From Amycolatopsis thermoflava N1165 (GTDB taxonomy: Bacteria > Actinomycetota > Actinomycetes > Mycobacteriales > Pseudonocardiaceae): a DNA stretch of 64,000 bases. The stretch covers positions 4,439,560 through 4,503,559 of the forward strand of contig NZ_KI421511.1 in assembly GCF_000473265.1 (NCBI RefSeq). The letters run 5' to 3'. The notes below the pieces were generated by a model. It was not told where the DNA came from. It ran no database searches and saw only the letters and a program-made list of their open reading frames with translations. Below, piece after piece: positions 45,423 through 53,988 of the stretch (within the stretch, counting starts at the first letter, position 1; every line of letters starts with the position of its first letter). The position numbers and the translations under genes were made by a program.

Positions 45423-45695
45423 TCAGCGCACGGTCACGTTGCTCCGGTCCGGAACGCCGGCTCGTGACCGGCGGGCGCACGCGTCGCAGGTCCGGTCCGG
45501 TTGCCACGCCCGTGCCGCGGCACGCAGGGCGCGCCGAAGGCTGCGCGGCGAACGGACAGCACCGGTCTCGTCGTGCAGGGACGTGCCGAACACCTGCAGC
45601 CTGCGCTGCTTGCGCCCGCACCCGCATACGGTGCGGCGGTAGCACCGCAGCACAGCGGACCCGTTCGTCACCCGCACCCTGCCGCGCCAGATCAT
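45423..45695 (-). CDS. Small Cys-rich protein, hypothetical
   Basis: A 90-residue frame from ATG 45695 with GAGGGGG 6 bases upstream. It has six Cys in two groups (VLRCYRRTVCGCGRK and DRTCDACARR), which could bind a metal, and is strongly basic. Codon bias is weaker than in neighbouring genes, so it may be a young, decaying or spurious gene. Confidence 0.45.
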   Translation of the reverse strand: MIWRGRVRVTNGSAVLRCYRRTVCGCGRKQRRLQVFGTSLHDETGAVRSPRSLRRALRAAARAWQPDRTCDACARRSRAGVPDRSNVTVR

Positions 45696-45806
45696 CCGTG
45701 CCCCCTCGGGTTCGTTCCTCCGGTGTGGAGACGGCGCAGCCCCGGCCGCCATGTCGCGGAACGGACCGACACGTTCGGATGCGACCCGGGTCACAACCGG
45801 AGGCCG

Positions 45807-45983
45807 TCAGGTGTTGCGGCGCCGCAGCCGCCGCCACGCCAGCTTGTAGGGGTCGACCTCGAGAACCCGCCCGGCTCGCACGTCGGTCCGGGCACGGGCC
45901 AGTGCACGCCGGGCTTCCTGCACGTCGATGCCGTACTCACGACACCGCGCGAAGAAGGCGCGCAACGCGTCGTTCCCACCCAC
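45807..45983 (-). CDS. Small helical ORF, possible gene remnant
   Basis: A 58-residue frame with GTG 45983 as the only usable start and an in-frame TGA 42 bases upstream. The peptide is amphipathic and credible as protein (ALRAFFARCREYGIDVQEAR, later EVDPYKLAWRRLRRR), with good third-position GC. No ribosome site precedes the GTG. It may be the tail of a longer gene that lost its front. Confidence 0.4.
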   Translation of the reverse strand: MGGNDALRAFFARCREYGIDVQEARRALARARTDVRAGRVLEVDPYKLAWRRLRRRNT

Positions 45984-46108
45984 CCGATGATGATCGTCCG
46001 CAGCGCCGTCCCGAAACCTTGATCAACTGATCGTGTCGGGAAAGCCAGAAATCACGCCGGCACGACGACGGTCACCTACTCGGTCAGTGACCTTGCCGCC
46101 TGCCCGAG

Positions 46109-46210
46109 GTGCCCGATCTGTACCGCAAGCTCCAGGCGGGCAGCCGGGAGGAGGCGCTCGCGCTCGGCCTGCTCCCCGTGGAACCAGCGTTGACCACGGT
46201 CCCGGCCTGA
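46109..46210 (+). pseudogene. C-terminal gene fragment
   Basis: A 33-codon frame ending in TGA 46208-46210 reads VPDLYRKLQAGSREEALALG and then LLPVEPALTTVPA, which has strong coding character. An in-frame TGA lies just upstream (46088-46090), so only the end of some gene remains. The source family is not recognised. The interval 45984-46257 contains nothing else that I can support. Confidence 0.35.
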
Positions 46211-46257
46211 CCTCGACAGTCCACGCACACCGTGAGTAGCATCACGGGCGATTCGAG

Positions 46258-47082
46258 GTGGATCGCGCGAGGGGTGGTTCGGTAGTGGAGAGCCCGCCGG
46301 CGCACCGTCACGACGACAACGAACGTGAACGGACCTCACGACCAGCGGGAGACGCGGTGTCCGCGGCGGTGACGACGCTGCTGACCACTTGGCGGGCGCG
46401 CTCATACGAACTCGGCTGGCCCGCAGACCTCACCTGGGAAACCGACGCGGCGCCCGCCGTCGTCGAGGCGTGCCTGACCGGCAGCGGCCTGCTCCCCGCG
46501 CTCCGCGACCTGGCCGACCAGCGCCTCGGCTCGGCCGCCACGGACGGCGACTTCGAACGCGACGTGGACGCACTCGCCTCGTGCCTGCCCGGGGCCGCCC
46601 TGGGGCCCGCCCCCGCGGACCTGGTGGCCGCCGCCGCCCGCGCGTTACGGGAGATCGTCGCCCGCGACGCCCTCCTCGCGCACGCCACCGATCCCGTGAC
46701 GGGGCTGCGAACCCGCTCCGCCTTCGTGCACGACCTGACCTCCCCCGGCTACGCCGACGTGGACCCGCACGTCGTGGTGGCGCGGTGGGAACCGGCGGCG
46801 GCGCCCTGGTCCACGATGTCGGCGCGGACGACGATCGCCGACCACCTCCGGCCGCACCTGGGCCCGCGCGAATCCGCCGGATCGGTCGGCCCGTGCGAGA
46901 TCGCGGTGCTGGTGACGAGCCCGGAGCGGGCCGAGCAGCTCGGCGAACTCCTGCGCGACCTGCCGGGGGCGCCGAGCCTCACGGTGTCGATCGCCGGGTG
47001 GCCGCGGGGCGCTGATCCCGCTCGACAGGCCGAATGGCTGCTCGACCTCTTCCCGTCCTTCGTGGACGAACCGCTCATCTGA
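46258..47082 (+). CDS. Degenerate GGDEF-like protein
   Basis: A 274-residue protein (265 if GTG 46285, which has GAGGGG before it, is the start). The only familiar element is ATDPVTGLRTRSAFVHDL near residue 140, matching the opening of diguanylate cyclase domains (DxLTGLxNRxxF). The rest of the domain is about the right length, but no GGDEF or GGEEF signature is present, so it cannot make c-di-GMP in the usual way. The N-terminal half is helical (WRARSYELGWPADLTW). A sensor or scaffold role is possible. Confidence 0.6.
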   Translation: MDRARGGSVVESPPAHRHDDNERERTSRPAGDAVSAAVTTLLTTWRARSYELGWPADLTWETDAAPAVVEACLTGSGLLPALRDLADQRLGSAATDGDFERDVDALASCLPGAALGPAPADLVAAAARALREIVARDALLAHATDPVTGLRTRSAFVHDLTSPGYADVDPHVVVARWEPAAAPWSTMSARTTIADHLRPHLGPRESAGSVGPCEIAVLVTSPERAEQLGELLRDLPGAPSLTVSIAGWPRGADPARQAEWLLDLFPSFVDEPLI

Positions 47083-47321
47083 GCAACGAACCGCGGTTCC
47101 GCGCGCAAAAATGGAGTAGCGTTACCGTTTCGTGATAAGGCTCCGGATGCGGTCGTGCCGTATCGGCCCGCCCAGCACAGCTGTTATCCGTAAAACCCGT
47201 CAATCACCCGTTGAGCGCACAGAACGCGAAATGATCCGCTCTCAGTAGTCCGAGTTCACCCAATCGGTTCGCCAAACCTGTAGTTGCATTCTTCACCTGG
47301 AAGTGCATGGAGGAGGGGCTG

Positions 47322-47894
47322 ATGGGTGACACCGCGACGCGGGAGCTGGCCGGCATGTCGGACGACGATCTGCTCGGGGAGGCTCGTGGGGGTGATCGCG
47401 AAGCGTTCGCGGTCCTGGTTCGCAGACACCAGGCCGCGGCGCTGAGATACGCGTCCTCGGTAGCCCGCTGCCCGGCGGACGCGCAGGACCTGACCGCCGA
47501 CGCGCTGGTGCGGACGATGCTGGCGCTGGAGGGCGGCGGCGGCCCGGCCACCAACTTCCCCGCCTACCTGCGGACCACGGTCCGCCGCCTGGCCATCGAC
47601 CTCGGCGCGCGGAACGGGCGCGCCGTCGCGGCCGGCCTCTCCCCGGTCATCGTCGAGCCGAGGACTCCGTCCCTGGACGAGCAACTGGAGGGCGACCGGA
47701 ACCTGGCGGAGGCGTTCGCGGCCCTGCCCGCCCGCTGGCGCCGGGTCCTCCGGATGGTGGAGGTGCTCGGACACCGCCCGCAGGACGTGGCCGCCGACCT
47801 CGGCATCGCGCCCGCCGCCGCGTGCTCGCTACTGTGGCGGGCGCGGACGGCGCTGCGGCGGCAATACGAACTCCTCGCGTCCCGCGATTCGTGA
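47322..47894 (+). CDS. RNA polymerase ECF-type sigma factor
   Basis: A 190-residue sigma factor with region 2 near residues 12-80 (DDDLLGEARGGDREAFAVLVRRHQ; CPADAQDLTADALVRTM) and region 4 near 128-180 (ALPARWRRVLRMVEVLGHRPQDVAADLGI). ATG 47322 is chosen over ATG 47307 because GGAGGAGGGG stands directly before it. The 240 bases upstream are AT-richer than average and hold no gene but presumably a regulated promoter. No anti-sigma gene is adjacent. Confidence 0.88.
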   Translation: MGDTATRELAGMSDDDLLGEARGGDREAFAVLVRRHQAAALRYASSVARCPADAQDLTADALVRTMLALEGGGGPATNFPAYLRTTVRRLAIDLGARNGRAVAAGLSPVIVEPRTPSLDEQLEGDRNLAEAFAALPARWRRVLRMVEVLGHRPQDVAADLGIAPAAACSLLWRARTALRRQYELLASRDS

Positions 47895-48008
47895 CCGCCG
47901 GATTTCATCACGCGTTTCATCAACCCTCCGCATTGTCCGGACTCCTGGGCCGGGGGTATACCGGAAGAGAAAGCGCATTCCCGTCGACGGCCACGGAGGA
48001 CCAACCCG

Positions 48009-48659
48009 GTGCGGATTTCGGTGCTGGGCAGCGGGATCGTCGGTCGCACCCTGGCCGCGCGGCTGGTGGAACTCCGGCACCGCGTCATGATCGGGAGCCG
48101 CGACCCCGGGCAGCCGCACATCAGCCGGTGGGTCCGCGCGGCCGGCGAGCTGGCACGCGCCGGCACCTACGCGGCAGCGGCACGGTCAGCGTCGATCGTG
48201 GTCAACGCCACCGCCGGAACGGCCACTGTGGACGCCCTGCGCGCGGCCGGCGAGGCCGAACTCGCCGGCAAGGTGCTGGTCGACGTCGCGAACCCGGTCA
48301 GCGACCCGGCGGCGGACCCGCCATTGCTGCGCACCGGCGAGCGCAGCCTCGGCGAGGAGATCCAGGCGTTGTTCCCGCACACCAGGGTGGTCAAGGCGCT
48401 GAACACGGTGAGCCCGTCGGTGATGGTGAACCCCAAGCGCGTGCCCGGCGGGCACGTCGCGTTCCTCGCCGGCGACAGCAGGCAGGCCAAGACGATGGTG
48501 ACCGGCTTGCTGCGCGAGTTCGGCTGGCCCGCGGACGCGATCGTCGACCTCGGCGACATCACCGGGGCGCGGTCGATGGAGATGCTGTTCCCGCTGCGGC
48601 AGCGGCTGAGCAGGTCCCTCGGGCACACCAACTTCAACCTCGGGGTCCTGCACGCCTGA
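48009..48659 (+). CDS. F420/NADP-dependent reductase-like protein
   Basis: A 216-residue Rossmann protein of the NADP oxidoreductase coenzyme F420-dependent group (GSGIVGRTLAARLVELRHRVMIGSRD at the N-terminus, VVNATAG near 63, VVKALNTV near 129). Family members reduce NADP+ with F420H2 or act as dinucleotide-binding reductases. GTG 48009 follows CACGGAGGACCAACCCG. It is convergent with the LuxR gene, 5 bases apart. Confidence 0.88.
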   Translation: MRISVLGSGIVGRTLAARLVELRHRVMIGSRDPGQPHISRWVRAAGELARAGTYAAAARSASIVVNATAGTATVDALRAAGEAELAGKVLVDVANPVSDPAADPPLLRTGERSLGEEIQALFPHTRVVKALNTVSPSVMVNPKRVPGGHVAFLAGDSRQAKTMVTGLLREFGWPADAIVDLGDITGARSMEMLFPLRQRLSRSLGHTNFNLGVLHA

Positions 48660-48664
48660 GGGCG

Positions 48665-49375
48665 TCAGGACGCCTGCCGCCGCTCGGCGTCGGGCTGCCC
48701 GGGCACGACCAGCAACCCCGCCCGGAACGCGAGGGCGACGGCGTGGGTGCGGTCCCGCGCGGCGAGCTTGCGCAGCACGCCGCGGACGTGGGTCCGGATC
48801 GTCTCCACCGAAAGCAGCAGGCTCGCCGCGATCTGGGTGGTGCTGAGCCCTTCGGCGATGAGCTGCAGCACCTGGTACTCGCGCCCGCTCAGGGCGGGCC
48901 GCGGCGTGACCGGGAGGGGTTCCTCGCCCGCGACCTCCCGCGGCAGTAACAGTCCCCGCAGTTGCCCGTCGACGTGGATCTGCCGGGTCGCGGCGGTGAT
49001 CGCCTCGGTGATGCGCAACGGGTCGGCGGCGCGCGCGACCACCCCGCGCGCCCCGGCGCGCAGCAACTCGCCGAGGTGGGCGCGGTTCAGCTGGCCGGGC
49101 TCCAGCAGCACCACCACCGCGACCGCGTTCCGCACCCTGGTCAGCAACGGGATGAGCTGCGGCTGGCGGTTCACGCCCGCCCCGAGGAGGACGACGTCGG
49201 GGTGCGCGTGCTCGACCAGGCGGAGCAGGTCCGGCGCGGTGCCCGCGTGCCCGGCCCACCGCATCGTGGTGCTGCGCCGGACCAGCGCGAAGAGCCCCTC
49301 GCGGAACAGCGGGAGCGAGTCGGCCACCGCGACGCGGATGCCGGCTCTGCCGTGGACGGCGGAAGTCGTGGACAA
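48665..49375 (-). CDS. NarL/LuxR-type regulator lacking the phospho-acceptor Asp
   Basis: A 236-residue response-regulator-like protein. The receiver part (residues 12-130) has HPDVVLLGAGV where active receivers have an Asp after the hydrophobic strand, so phosphorylation is unlikely. The LuxR helix-turn-helix is complete (LSGREYQVLQLIAEGLSTTQIAASLLLSVETIRTHV, residues 165-200 by pattern). The start is TTG 49375 with GAGGAGGAA 6 bases upstream. It ends the three-gene operon LuxR, NlpC/P60, LuxR. Confidence 0.88.
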   Translation of the reverse strand: MSTTSAVHGRAGIRVAVADSLPLFREGLFALVRRSTTMRWAGHAGTAPDLLRLVEHAHPDVVLLGAGVNRQPQLIPLLTRVRNAVAVVVLLEPGQLNRAHLGELLRAGARGVVARAADPLRITEAITAATRQIHVDGQLRGLLLPREVAGEEPLPVTPRPALSGREYQVLQLIAEGLSTTQIAASLLLSVETIRTHVRGVLRKLAARDRTHAVALAFRAGLLVVPGQPDAERRQAS

Positions 49376-49402
49376 GGTTGTTCCTCCTCTTGGTTGCGGT
49401 TG

Positions 49403-50353
49403 TCAGCGCAGCAGCCGGTGGATCCCGGTGACCGGGCCGATCGCGTCGATCTCCGCGATCCGGACCGGCTCACCGGGACGGGACGCGTGCACCGCACGCG
49501 ATCCGTCGATCGCGACGGCGACGTGGCTGACGGGCTGGTAGTAGAAGACGAGATCGCCGGGGCGCACCTGGTCCCGAGGCACGGGAACACCCACCCCCGC
49601 CTGCGCCGCGCTCGTGCGCGGCACGGTCAGGCCGGCGGACCGGAACGCGGCCACCACGAGACCCGAACAGTCGTAACTGCCGGGTCCCTGGGCGCCCCAC
49701 ACGTACGGTTTGCCGAGCTGTGCCAACGCGAACCGCACCACGTTCCCGGCATCGCCCTCGGCGACCGGCGGCAGCGCGTCCATCCGGCGCTGTGCGTCCT
49801 GGACGCCACGAAGGGCGGCATCCCGCCGTGCTCCGGCGGCGGCGAGCGCATCGGCCGCCGCGGTGCGGGCGACCTCGGCCTGTGCCAGGGCATCCGCGGA
49901 CGCGATGACCGCGGATTCGGCCTGGCGAAGGGATTCGTCGGCCGCCCGCACCGCGGCGAACTGGTCGGCGGCGACGAAATCCAGCAGGGGCAGGGCGGCC
50001 CGGTAGTCCAGCGGGGCGCGGTTGTCCAGCACCGCGAACTCCCGGCCACGGCGGAACTCCGCGGAGACCCCGGAGTAGAAACCGGACACGCGCGACCGGG
50101 CCTCCGCCGCAGCGGACCGCGCCGCGCGCAAGGCCTCGCCGGTGGACCCGCTGCCGGCCCACGCGGCCGACAGGTTCCGCTCAGCCGCCGCGAGTTCGGC
50201 TTCCTTGCCGCTCACTTCGACCTGCACGGCGGCGAGTTCGTCCTGGGCCCGCCGGAGTTCCTGGTACGCGTCGTCCGTGTCGCGGTGCGGTGCGGCCAGT
50301 GCCGGCGCGGCCCCGAGGGCGGCCGTCAGCCACACCACGACCAGCAGCGTCAT
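49403..50353 (-). CDS. Secreted NlpC/P60 peptidoglycan hydrolase
   Basis: A 316-residue cell wall endopeptidase of the RipA type. A signal peptide (MTLLVVVWLTAALGAAPALA) precedes a long Ala/Glu coiled coil (about 25-190) and a C-terminal NlpC/P60 domain. The catalytic Cys is in GSYDCSGLVVAAF near residue 231 and the His in PVSHVAVAIDG near 279. It would cut between D-Glu and diaminopimelate. ATG 50353 gives the natural signal peptide; the open frame runs further upstream without coding value. It lies between two LuxR-type genes on the same strand. Confidence 0.9.
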   Translation of the reverse strand: MTLLVVVWLTAALGAAPALAAPHRDTDDAYQELRRAQDELAAVQVEVSGKEAELAAAERNLSAAWAGSGSTGEALRAARSAAAEARSRVSGFYSGVSAEFRRGREFAVLDNRAPLDYRAALPLLDFVAADQFAAVRAADESLRQAESAVIASADALAQAEVARTAAADALAAAGARRDAALRGVQDAQRRMDALPPVAEGDAGNVVRFALAQLGKPYVWGAQGPGSYDCSGLVVAAFRSAGLTVPRTSAAQAGVGVPVPRDQVRPGDLVFYYQPVSHVAVAIDGSRAVHASRPGEPVRIAEIDAIGPVTGIHRLLR

Positions 50354-50409
50354 CCTGACCACACCGAACAGACCGGCCGGCCCGGCCGAACCTGACGCGG
50401 GGCTGCGGA

Positions 50410-50988
50410 TCAGGCCGGGAAGAGACCGGCCCGGATCGCGACCGCCACCGCGTGCGCCCGCGACGACGCGCGCAACTTCGTCTTCGCCGTGCGCAGGGCG
50501 GAGCGGACGGCGCCCGGAGTGAGACCGAGTTCGGGCGCGGTCTCGTCCGCCGTCATCCCGTGCGCCGCGCATTCCAGGACCGCGATCTCCTGCGCCGTCA
50601 GGCCGGTCACCCGGTCTCCGGGCGCCCTGGTTACCGCAGCAACCTCGGCGAGCGCGCCGAAGACGTTGCCCGGCAGGCCGTTGCGGAGCAACGTCCAGCT
50701 GATGACACCGTCCACGCCGGGCGGCGGCGGGGTGTCCTCGGCCAGCAGCAGCACGACCGCGGACGGCGCCGCCGCGCGGACGTCGCGGCACAACAAGGGG
50801 TGGTCGGCCACGTCGCCGTCGACGATCACGATGTCCGGATCGGACTGACGCACCGCGCGGAGACCCGCGACGCCCGGGCCCGCGATCTCCCACCGGGGCG
50901 CCGGACCTCCCGGCTGGGCCGACCGCAGCGCGCGCACGCGAGCCGGATCCTCCCCGACGTACATCGCGACGAGGGCGGCCGTGGGCAT
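50410..50988 (-). CDS. LuxR-family regulator
   Basis: A 192-residue receiver-like protein with a C-terminal helix-turn-helix (LTAQEIAVLECAAHGMTADETAPELGL, residues 130-156). The receiver part keeps Asp residues (DPDIVIVDGDVADH) but is shortened and lacks the usual Lys region, so it may not be a normal phosphoprotein. It is the first gene of the operon with NlpC/P60, suggesting control of cell wall turnover. Confidence 0.85.
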   Translation of the reverse strand: MPTAALVAMYVGEDPARVRALRSAQPGGPAPRWEIAGPGVAGLRAVRQSDPDIVIVDGDVADHPLLCRDVRAAAPSAVVLLLAEDTPPPPGVDGVISWTLLRNGLPGNVFGALAEVAAVTRAPGDRVTGLTAQEIAVLECAAHGMTADETAPELGLTPGAVRSALRTAKTKLRASSRAHAVAVAIRAGLFPA

Positions 50989-51098
50989 CCACCAACTCCT
51001 GTGTGTATTCCGACGGGTGACACCAGATTAGTTGATCTTGAGTGTTCCGGGCGGGTGAACCACTGGGACACTGTCAGTAGCAGTAAGCGCTTCCAGCA

Positions 51099-52718
51099 AT
51101 GTCGATTCCCGCGGTGATTACTATCCAGAAAGTGCACGACCGCAGCTCGCTCGACGAGTTCCCCGCCGAACTGCGCCGGATCGTCGGCGCGCAGGACTGG
51201 GACGAGCTGGAGGACCTCTGTGACCGGCACTGGCTGGCGTTGCCTGCTGATCTGGCCGCGATGCTCGTCGCCGCGCTCGGGTCGGTCCCGCCCGAAGTCC
51301 TGCACGGCAGGCCACGGCTGGTCATCGCTTGGCTCACCAACGGCGACGCGCTGGCCGGCCCCGCGGACCCGGAACTGCGCGCGTTCCTCCGGCGCTACAT
51401 GGAAGTGGGTGCGCGGATGGCCGCCGAGTTCAACCTGACCGCGGACGTCCCGCCTGCCACGCTGATTGCGCTGGGCACCGCGAAGCTCATCCAGTTGCGG
51501 GCGCAGGGCAGCCTGGACCAGGCGGACGAGCTCGGCGACGAGCTCGCGCGGCGGGTGGACGAACTCCGCCCGCTGCCGCGGGAACGGTCCACCCTGCGGC
51601 CGGGATGGTTTGCGCTGCAACGGGGTCTGACCCGATCGCTGGCCGGCGACCTCGACGGCGCCACCGCCCTCTACCAGCTGGCGCACGAGCAGGCGCGGGC
51701 CGAGCCGCTCACGCACTTCGCCGGGATCAACGCCGCGGCGAACCTGGCCATGGTGTTCGTGCACCGGGGCCAGCAGGAGGCGGCCGCCCGGTGGATCAGG
51801 ACGATGCGGTCGTACCCGCCGCCGATGCCGTCGGTCGCCTTCCTCGGCACCGTCGGGGCGACGATCGCCGAAGGCTGGCTCGCACTCGACCGGCACGACC
51901 GGGACGGCGTGGCGGCCGCACTGGCGGTGACCGGCGACGGCACCAAGCCGATCGAGGTGTGGCCGTTCGTGGCGGCCTTGGCCGGCGCCGCGGCGCTGCA
52001 CTTCGGTGATGCGGCGGACGGGCTGGACCAGCTCGACCGGATCCGGATCAGCAGGCACGCCACCGCCGGGCCGGGCATCGCGCAGCAGGTGCTGGACCGC
52101 GCCAGGGCCGACCTGTTGATCGCCGCCGGACAGGGCAACCGCGCGCTGCGGATGCTCCGCCGCGAAACGGCCGCGGTGCCTGCCTGGCTGGCGATCCCGT
52201 CGGCCCGGCTGCACCTGCTGGCGGGCGACCACCGGCAGGCCAGGGCGATCGCCGCGCACAGCGTGTGGGACGCGGGCACACCGCGCCGCGACAAGGCCCA
52301 GCTGCTGCTCGTGCACGCAGTGGCCGCGCTCCGGATGGGTGACCGGGAAGCCGCCCGCGGCGCCGTCCGGATCCTGTCCGCGGTCCGCGAGCCGGACGAG
52401 GTGGCGTCCCTGGCGACGCTGCCCGCGGCCGAACGCGCGGAACTCCTCGGCGAGGTCGAATTGACGGAGTCCGCGGCCGCCCGCCTGGCCCGTGCGCGGC
52501 CGCTCTTCCCGGAGCGGATCGACCTGGTGGCGCTGACCAACCGCGAGCACAAGGTCCTGACCGAGCTGACGCAGGGCCACTCGCCGCAGGAGATCGCCCG
52601 CAGCCTCGTCGTCTCCGTGGCGACGGTCCGCTCCCAGTTGCAGAGCGTCTACCGGAAGCTGGGGGCCTCCAACCGCGACGAGGCGATCATGCGCACCTAC
52701 GAGCTCGGCCTGCTCTGA
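51099..52718 (+). CDS. LuxR-type regulator with TPR-like repeats
   Basis: A 539-residue protein similar to the C-terminal parts of MalT/LAL regulators. Helical TPR-like repeats fill residues 20-460 (GATALYQLAHEQARAEPLTH; NLAMVFVHRGQQEAAARWI), and the LuxR helix-turn-helix is at 475-535 (LTNREHKVLTELTQGHSPQEIARSLVV). No P-loop ATPase domain is present, unlike full LAL proteins. ATG 51099 has no strong ribosome site. Divergent from the LuxR/NlpC operon, which it may regulate. Confidence 0.88.
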   Translation: MSIPAVITIQKVHDRSSLDEFPAELRRIVGAQDWDELEDLCDRHWLALPADLAAMLVAALGSVPPEVLHGRPRLVIAWLTNGDALAGPADPELRAFLRRYMEVGARMAAEFNLTADVPPATLIALGTAKLIQLRAQGSLDQADELGDELARRVDELRPLPRERSTLRPGWFALQRGLTRSLAGDLDGATALYQLAHEQARAEPLTHFAGINAAANLAMVFVHRGQQEAAARWIRTMRSYPPPMPSVAFLGTVGATIAEGWLALDRHDRDGVAAALAVTGDGTKPIEVWPFVAALAGAAALHFGDAADGLDQLDRIRISRHATAGPGIAQQVLDRARADLLIAAGQGNRALRMLRRETAAVPAWLAIPSARLHLLAGDHRQARAIAAHSVWDAGTPRRDKAQLLLVHAVAALRMGDREAARGAVRILSAVREPDEVASLATLPAAERAELLGEVELTESAAARLARARPLFPERIDLVALTNREHKVLTELTQGHSPQEIARSLVVSVATVRSQLQSVYRKLGASNRDEAIMRTYELGLL

Positions 52719-52858
52719 GCCGGAACCGCGCACGCTCGCCGGGAACACCACCCGTCCCACCCCCTTCGACCCCAGAGCCGGACGGCGTCCGCCGGCGAGC
52801 TTCGCGGCCCCCCGCACCACTCAGACCGGGCAAGGGTCGCCGACATGACGCGGGCCGG

Positions 52859-53935
52859 TCAGCGAGTTCGGACTGCGTCGGTGAGGAACGCGGTGAGGTG
52901 CCGGGCCTCCTCGTCGACCCCGGTCCGCTCGGCGCGGGTGAAACGGCGCAGCGGCGTGACGGTCACGGTGTCCGCTTCGACGGTCCAGGTGGCGGCGACC
53001 CGGCCGTCGACCAGTACGACGCGCTCGCCGGCCACCGACAGGTTGCGGTGGACGTCGTCGATGATCCGGCTGCGGTCCTGGTAGCCGAGGATCGCGTTGT
53101 CGAACGCGGGCAGGAACCGGACCGGGGCGGGCGTGCCGGGGTCGGGGCGCGGCGCGCCGGGCAGGTCGAGGAGTTCGCGGCCGTGTTCGTCGCGGAAGGC
53201 GACCAGTTCGTCGCGGATGGCGGCCACCGCGGTGGGCAGGCCGGCGAGGCCGCTCCACGCCCGCAGGTCGGCCACGGTGGCCGGGCCGAAGGCGGCCAGG
53301 TAGCGGCGCGCGAGCGCCTGTCCGACGGGGTCCGCGCCGTCCTCGGGAAGCGGGTCGACGTCGCGTCCCAGCCAGGAGGACAGCCGGACGTTGCGGACGC
53401 CGGCCTTGACGCGCCACAACCCCCGGGGTGGTATCTGCACCGTCGGCACGAGGGCGGCGATCGCGAGTTCACCCAGCGGCCGTGGCCCCGCGGACGGCCA
53501 GCGCCCGGCGAGCGCCCGCCCGATCTCGGCCATCGTGCGCGGCTCGTCACGGGCCAGCTCCGCCTGTGCGGCCGCGGCCACTTCGCCGGGGTCCACGCCG
53601 TCCAACTCGCGGCGGTAGACGCCGAACACCCGCTGGCGCAGCATCGCGTCGTGGCGGCTCCGCCAGGCCCGGACGTCGGCCGCCGTGACGAGGTGAATGG
53701 TGCGGCGCATGAGGTGCGTGCGCACGACGCGCCTGCCGGTCAGCAGCTCGTCGAGGGCGACCGGCCGGAAGCCGCGAAGCCGCGACCACAACCCGACGAA
53801 CGGTTCCTGCGGCTCCTGGGCCTGCAAGCCGCACAAGTGCGACACCGCGTCCACGACGGGCAGGTCGGCCCGCTCGAGGAGCAACTGACGAGCCAACGTC
53901 GCCCGGTTGAGGGCTCTGCTGTCCAAAGTGGTCAC
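52859..53935 (-). CDS. Winged-helix protein, HTH_42/AlkZ-like
   Basis: A 358-residue protein of the HTH_42 family, which includes the DNA glycosylase AlkZ. Typical segments are NRATLARQLLLERADLPVVD, HLCGLQAQEPQEPFVGLWSR, RRVVRTHLMRRTIHLV and the late FLPAFDNAILGYQDRSRII. AlkZ members use a QxQ motif; here LQAQE near residue 38 fits, so a role in DNA repair of crosslinks is possible. Substrate unproved. The 140 bases before it (52719-52858) hold no gene. Confidence 0.88.
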   Translation of the reverse strand: MTTLDSRALNRATLARQLLLERADLPVVDAVSHLCGLQAQEPQEPFVGLWSRLRGFRPVALDELLTGRRVVRTHLMRRTIHLVTAADVRAWRSRHDAMLRQRVFGVYRRELDGVDPGEVAAAAQAELARDEPRTMAEIGRALAGRWPSAGPRPLGELAIAALVPTVQIPPRGLWRVKAGVRNVRLSSWLGRDVDPLPEDGADPVGQALARRYLAAFGPATVADLRAWSGLAGLPTAVAAIRDELVAFRDEHGRELLDLPGAPRPDPGTPAPVRFLPAFDNAILGYQDRSRIIDDVHRNLSVAGERVVLVDGRVAATWTVEADTVTVTPLRRFTRAERTGVDEEARHLTAFLTDAVRTR

Positions 53936-53988
53936 CGCGGCATGATCCCAGGGGAAGCGGTCAGGTTGTGTCCTTTTTCAGCGACCAC

